In this document: positions 5,427-6,108 of the stretch, piece by piece
Numbering within the stretch: position 1 is the stretch's first letter
Layout of the letters: the number at the start of each line of letters is the position of its first letter
Assembly: GCA_041484095.1 (NCBI GenBank)
Contig: JBGPGW010000220.1
Coordinates: 1 to 6,108, forward strand
DNA: 6,108 nucleotides
DNA from: JBGPGW01 sp041484095
GTDB lineage: Bacteria; Pseudomonadota; Alphaproteobacteria; CADEGL01
Direction of reading: 5' to 3'
The notes under the pieces: generated by a model
Told to the model about the DNA's origin: nothing
The model's input: only the letters and a program-made list of their open reading frames with translations
Databases searched by the model: none
Translations under genes and position numbers: made by a program

Positions 5427-6108
5427 ATGCGCTCCAACAGCCTCGACATCCGCCCCTTCGCCGGTGCGCTCGGTGCCGAAATTCATGGCGTCGATCTCGC
5501 CCGCGATCTTTCGCCCGCGACGATCGATTCGATCCGGCACGCGTTCCTCGACCATCTCGTGATCTTCTTCCGCAATCAGACGCTCGATTCCCGCCAGTTC
5601 ATGGCGTTCGCGCGCGCCATGGGCCGGCCGGTCGAGTATCCCTTCGTCAAGGGGCTGGATGAGGAACCCCTCATCATCCCCGTCGTGAAGCTCGAGCATG
5701 AGCGCGTCAATTTCGGCGGCATCTGGCATTCCGACACGACCTATCTCGACCAGCCGCCCATGGGGTCGATGCTGATCGCGCGCGCGGTGCCGCCTTACGG
5801 CGGCGACACGCTGTTCGCGAACCAGTATCTCGCCTATGAGACGCTCTCGCCTGGCCTCAAGCGCACGCTCGATCACCTCACCGGCGTGAGCGATTCGATG
5901 CGGGCCGACGTCTCGCGCACGCGCGAAGATCGCATCCGCGACAACCCGAATGCGGACGCGAAGAAACATTATGTGGCCGAGCATCCCGTCGTGCGCACCC
6001 ACCCCGAGACGGGACGGAAGTCGCTCTACGTCAACGTCGCCCACACCGCGCGCTTCAAGGACATGACGGAGGATGAAAGCGCGCCGCTTCTCGGATATCT
6101 CTTCCAGC
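5427..6108 (+). CDS. TauD/TfdA-family 2-oxoglutarate- and Fe(II)-dependent dioxygenase, N-terminal part (cut by window edge)
   Basis: This family hydroxylates small acids (taurine, 2,4-D, alkyl sulfates and others) with O2 and 2-oxoglutarate in the cytoplasm. The frame is open for 227 codons to the window edge. Visible motifs are GAEIHGVDL (17-25), the iron ligands H101 and D103 in WHSDTTY, GGDT at 125-128 (the threonine contacts 2-oxoglutarate in TauD) and HPVVRTHPETGRKSLYVN at 186-203. The distal histidine and the arginine that binds 2-oxoglutarate lie beyond the edge. I prefer the ATG at 5427 because the distance to H101 matches TauD (H99). An in-frame ATG at 5406 would add seven residues. 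Neither has a clear Shine-Dalgarno. By hand alignment, TauD residues H70, Y73 and N95, which contact taurine, are not conserved (Tyr, Val and Gly), so taurine is doubtful as substrate. The gene diverges from the dehydrogenase. Confidence 0.92.
   Translation, partial: MRSNSLDIRPFAGALGAEIHGVDLARDLSPATIDSIRHAFLDHLVIFFRNQTLDSRQFMAFARAMGRPVEYPFVKGLDEEPLIIPVVKLEHERVNFGGIWHSDTTYLDQPPMGSMLIARAVPPYGGDTLFANQYLAYETLSPGLKRTLDHLTGVSDSMRADVSRTREDRIRDNPNADAKKHYVAEHPVVRTHPETGRKSLYVNVAHTARFKDMTEDESAPLLGYLFQ

Noticed and set aside
5178..6044. Minus-strand open frame (288 codons) opposite the dioxygenase
   Set aside because: It is antisense to a clear TauD-family gene and runs into a palindromic element; the translation matches nothing recognisable.

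Overview
The window is GC-rich, with strong third-position G/C bias. It carries amino-acid catabolism genes of a kind common in soil Alphaproteobacteria. The short intergenic palindromes look like those scattered through Hyphomicrobiales genomes (Bosea, Microvirga and Chelatococcus are examples). That placement is an inference from style, not from a marker gene.

Layout, left to right. (1) 1-332, minus strand: the first 110 codons of a DadA-like FAD amino-acid dehydrogenase, cut by the window edge. (2) 333-484: a divergent intergenic region with a candidate extended -10 and an inverted repeat. (3) 485-1868, plus strand: a class III PLP aminotransferase whose reading frame is broken by one extra G near 623-625; all catalytic motifs lie downstream of the break. 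(4) 1869-2233: no recognisable gene. (5) 2234-2443, plus strand: a 69-residue, two-helix hydrophobic protein of unknown function. (6) 2444-2595: a convergent gap. (7) 2596-3603, minus strand: an agmatinase/ureohydrolase. (8) 3604-3739: a gap almost filled by three palindromic repeats. (9) 3740-4987, minus strand: a complete second DadA-like dehydrogenase, paralogous to the first. (10) 4988-5426: a divergent region with a good promoter for the dehydrogenase, two dyads, a long GC-rich palindromic element and paired alternative hairpins. (11) 5427-6108, plus strand: a TauD/TfdA-family 2-oxoglutarate dioxygenase, cut by the right edge.

The chemistry is coherent. DadA-type enzymes oxidise D-amino acids to 2-keto acids. 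The ureohydrolase releases urea from a guanidino compound. The class III aminotransferase removes a terminal amino group, and the dioxygenase hydroxylates a small acid. A pathway for D-arginine or another guanidino/omega-amino acid would use three of these activities, but this is a hypothesis. Nothing here is a clearly new system. The points most worth a second look are the frameshift, the paired DadA paralogues in similar divergent layouts, the structured repeat array between dehydrogenase and ureohydrolase, and a dioxygenase that appears to lack the taurine-binding residues of TauD.
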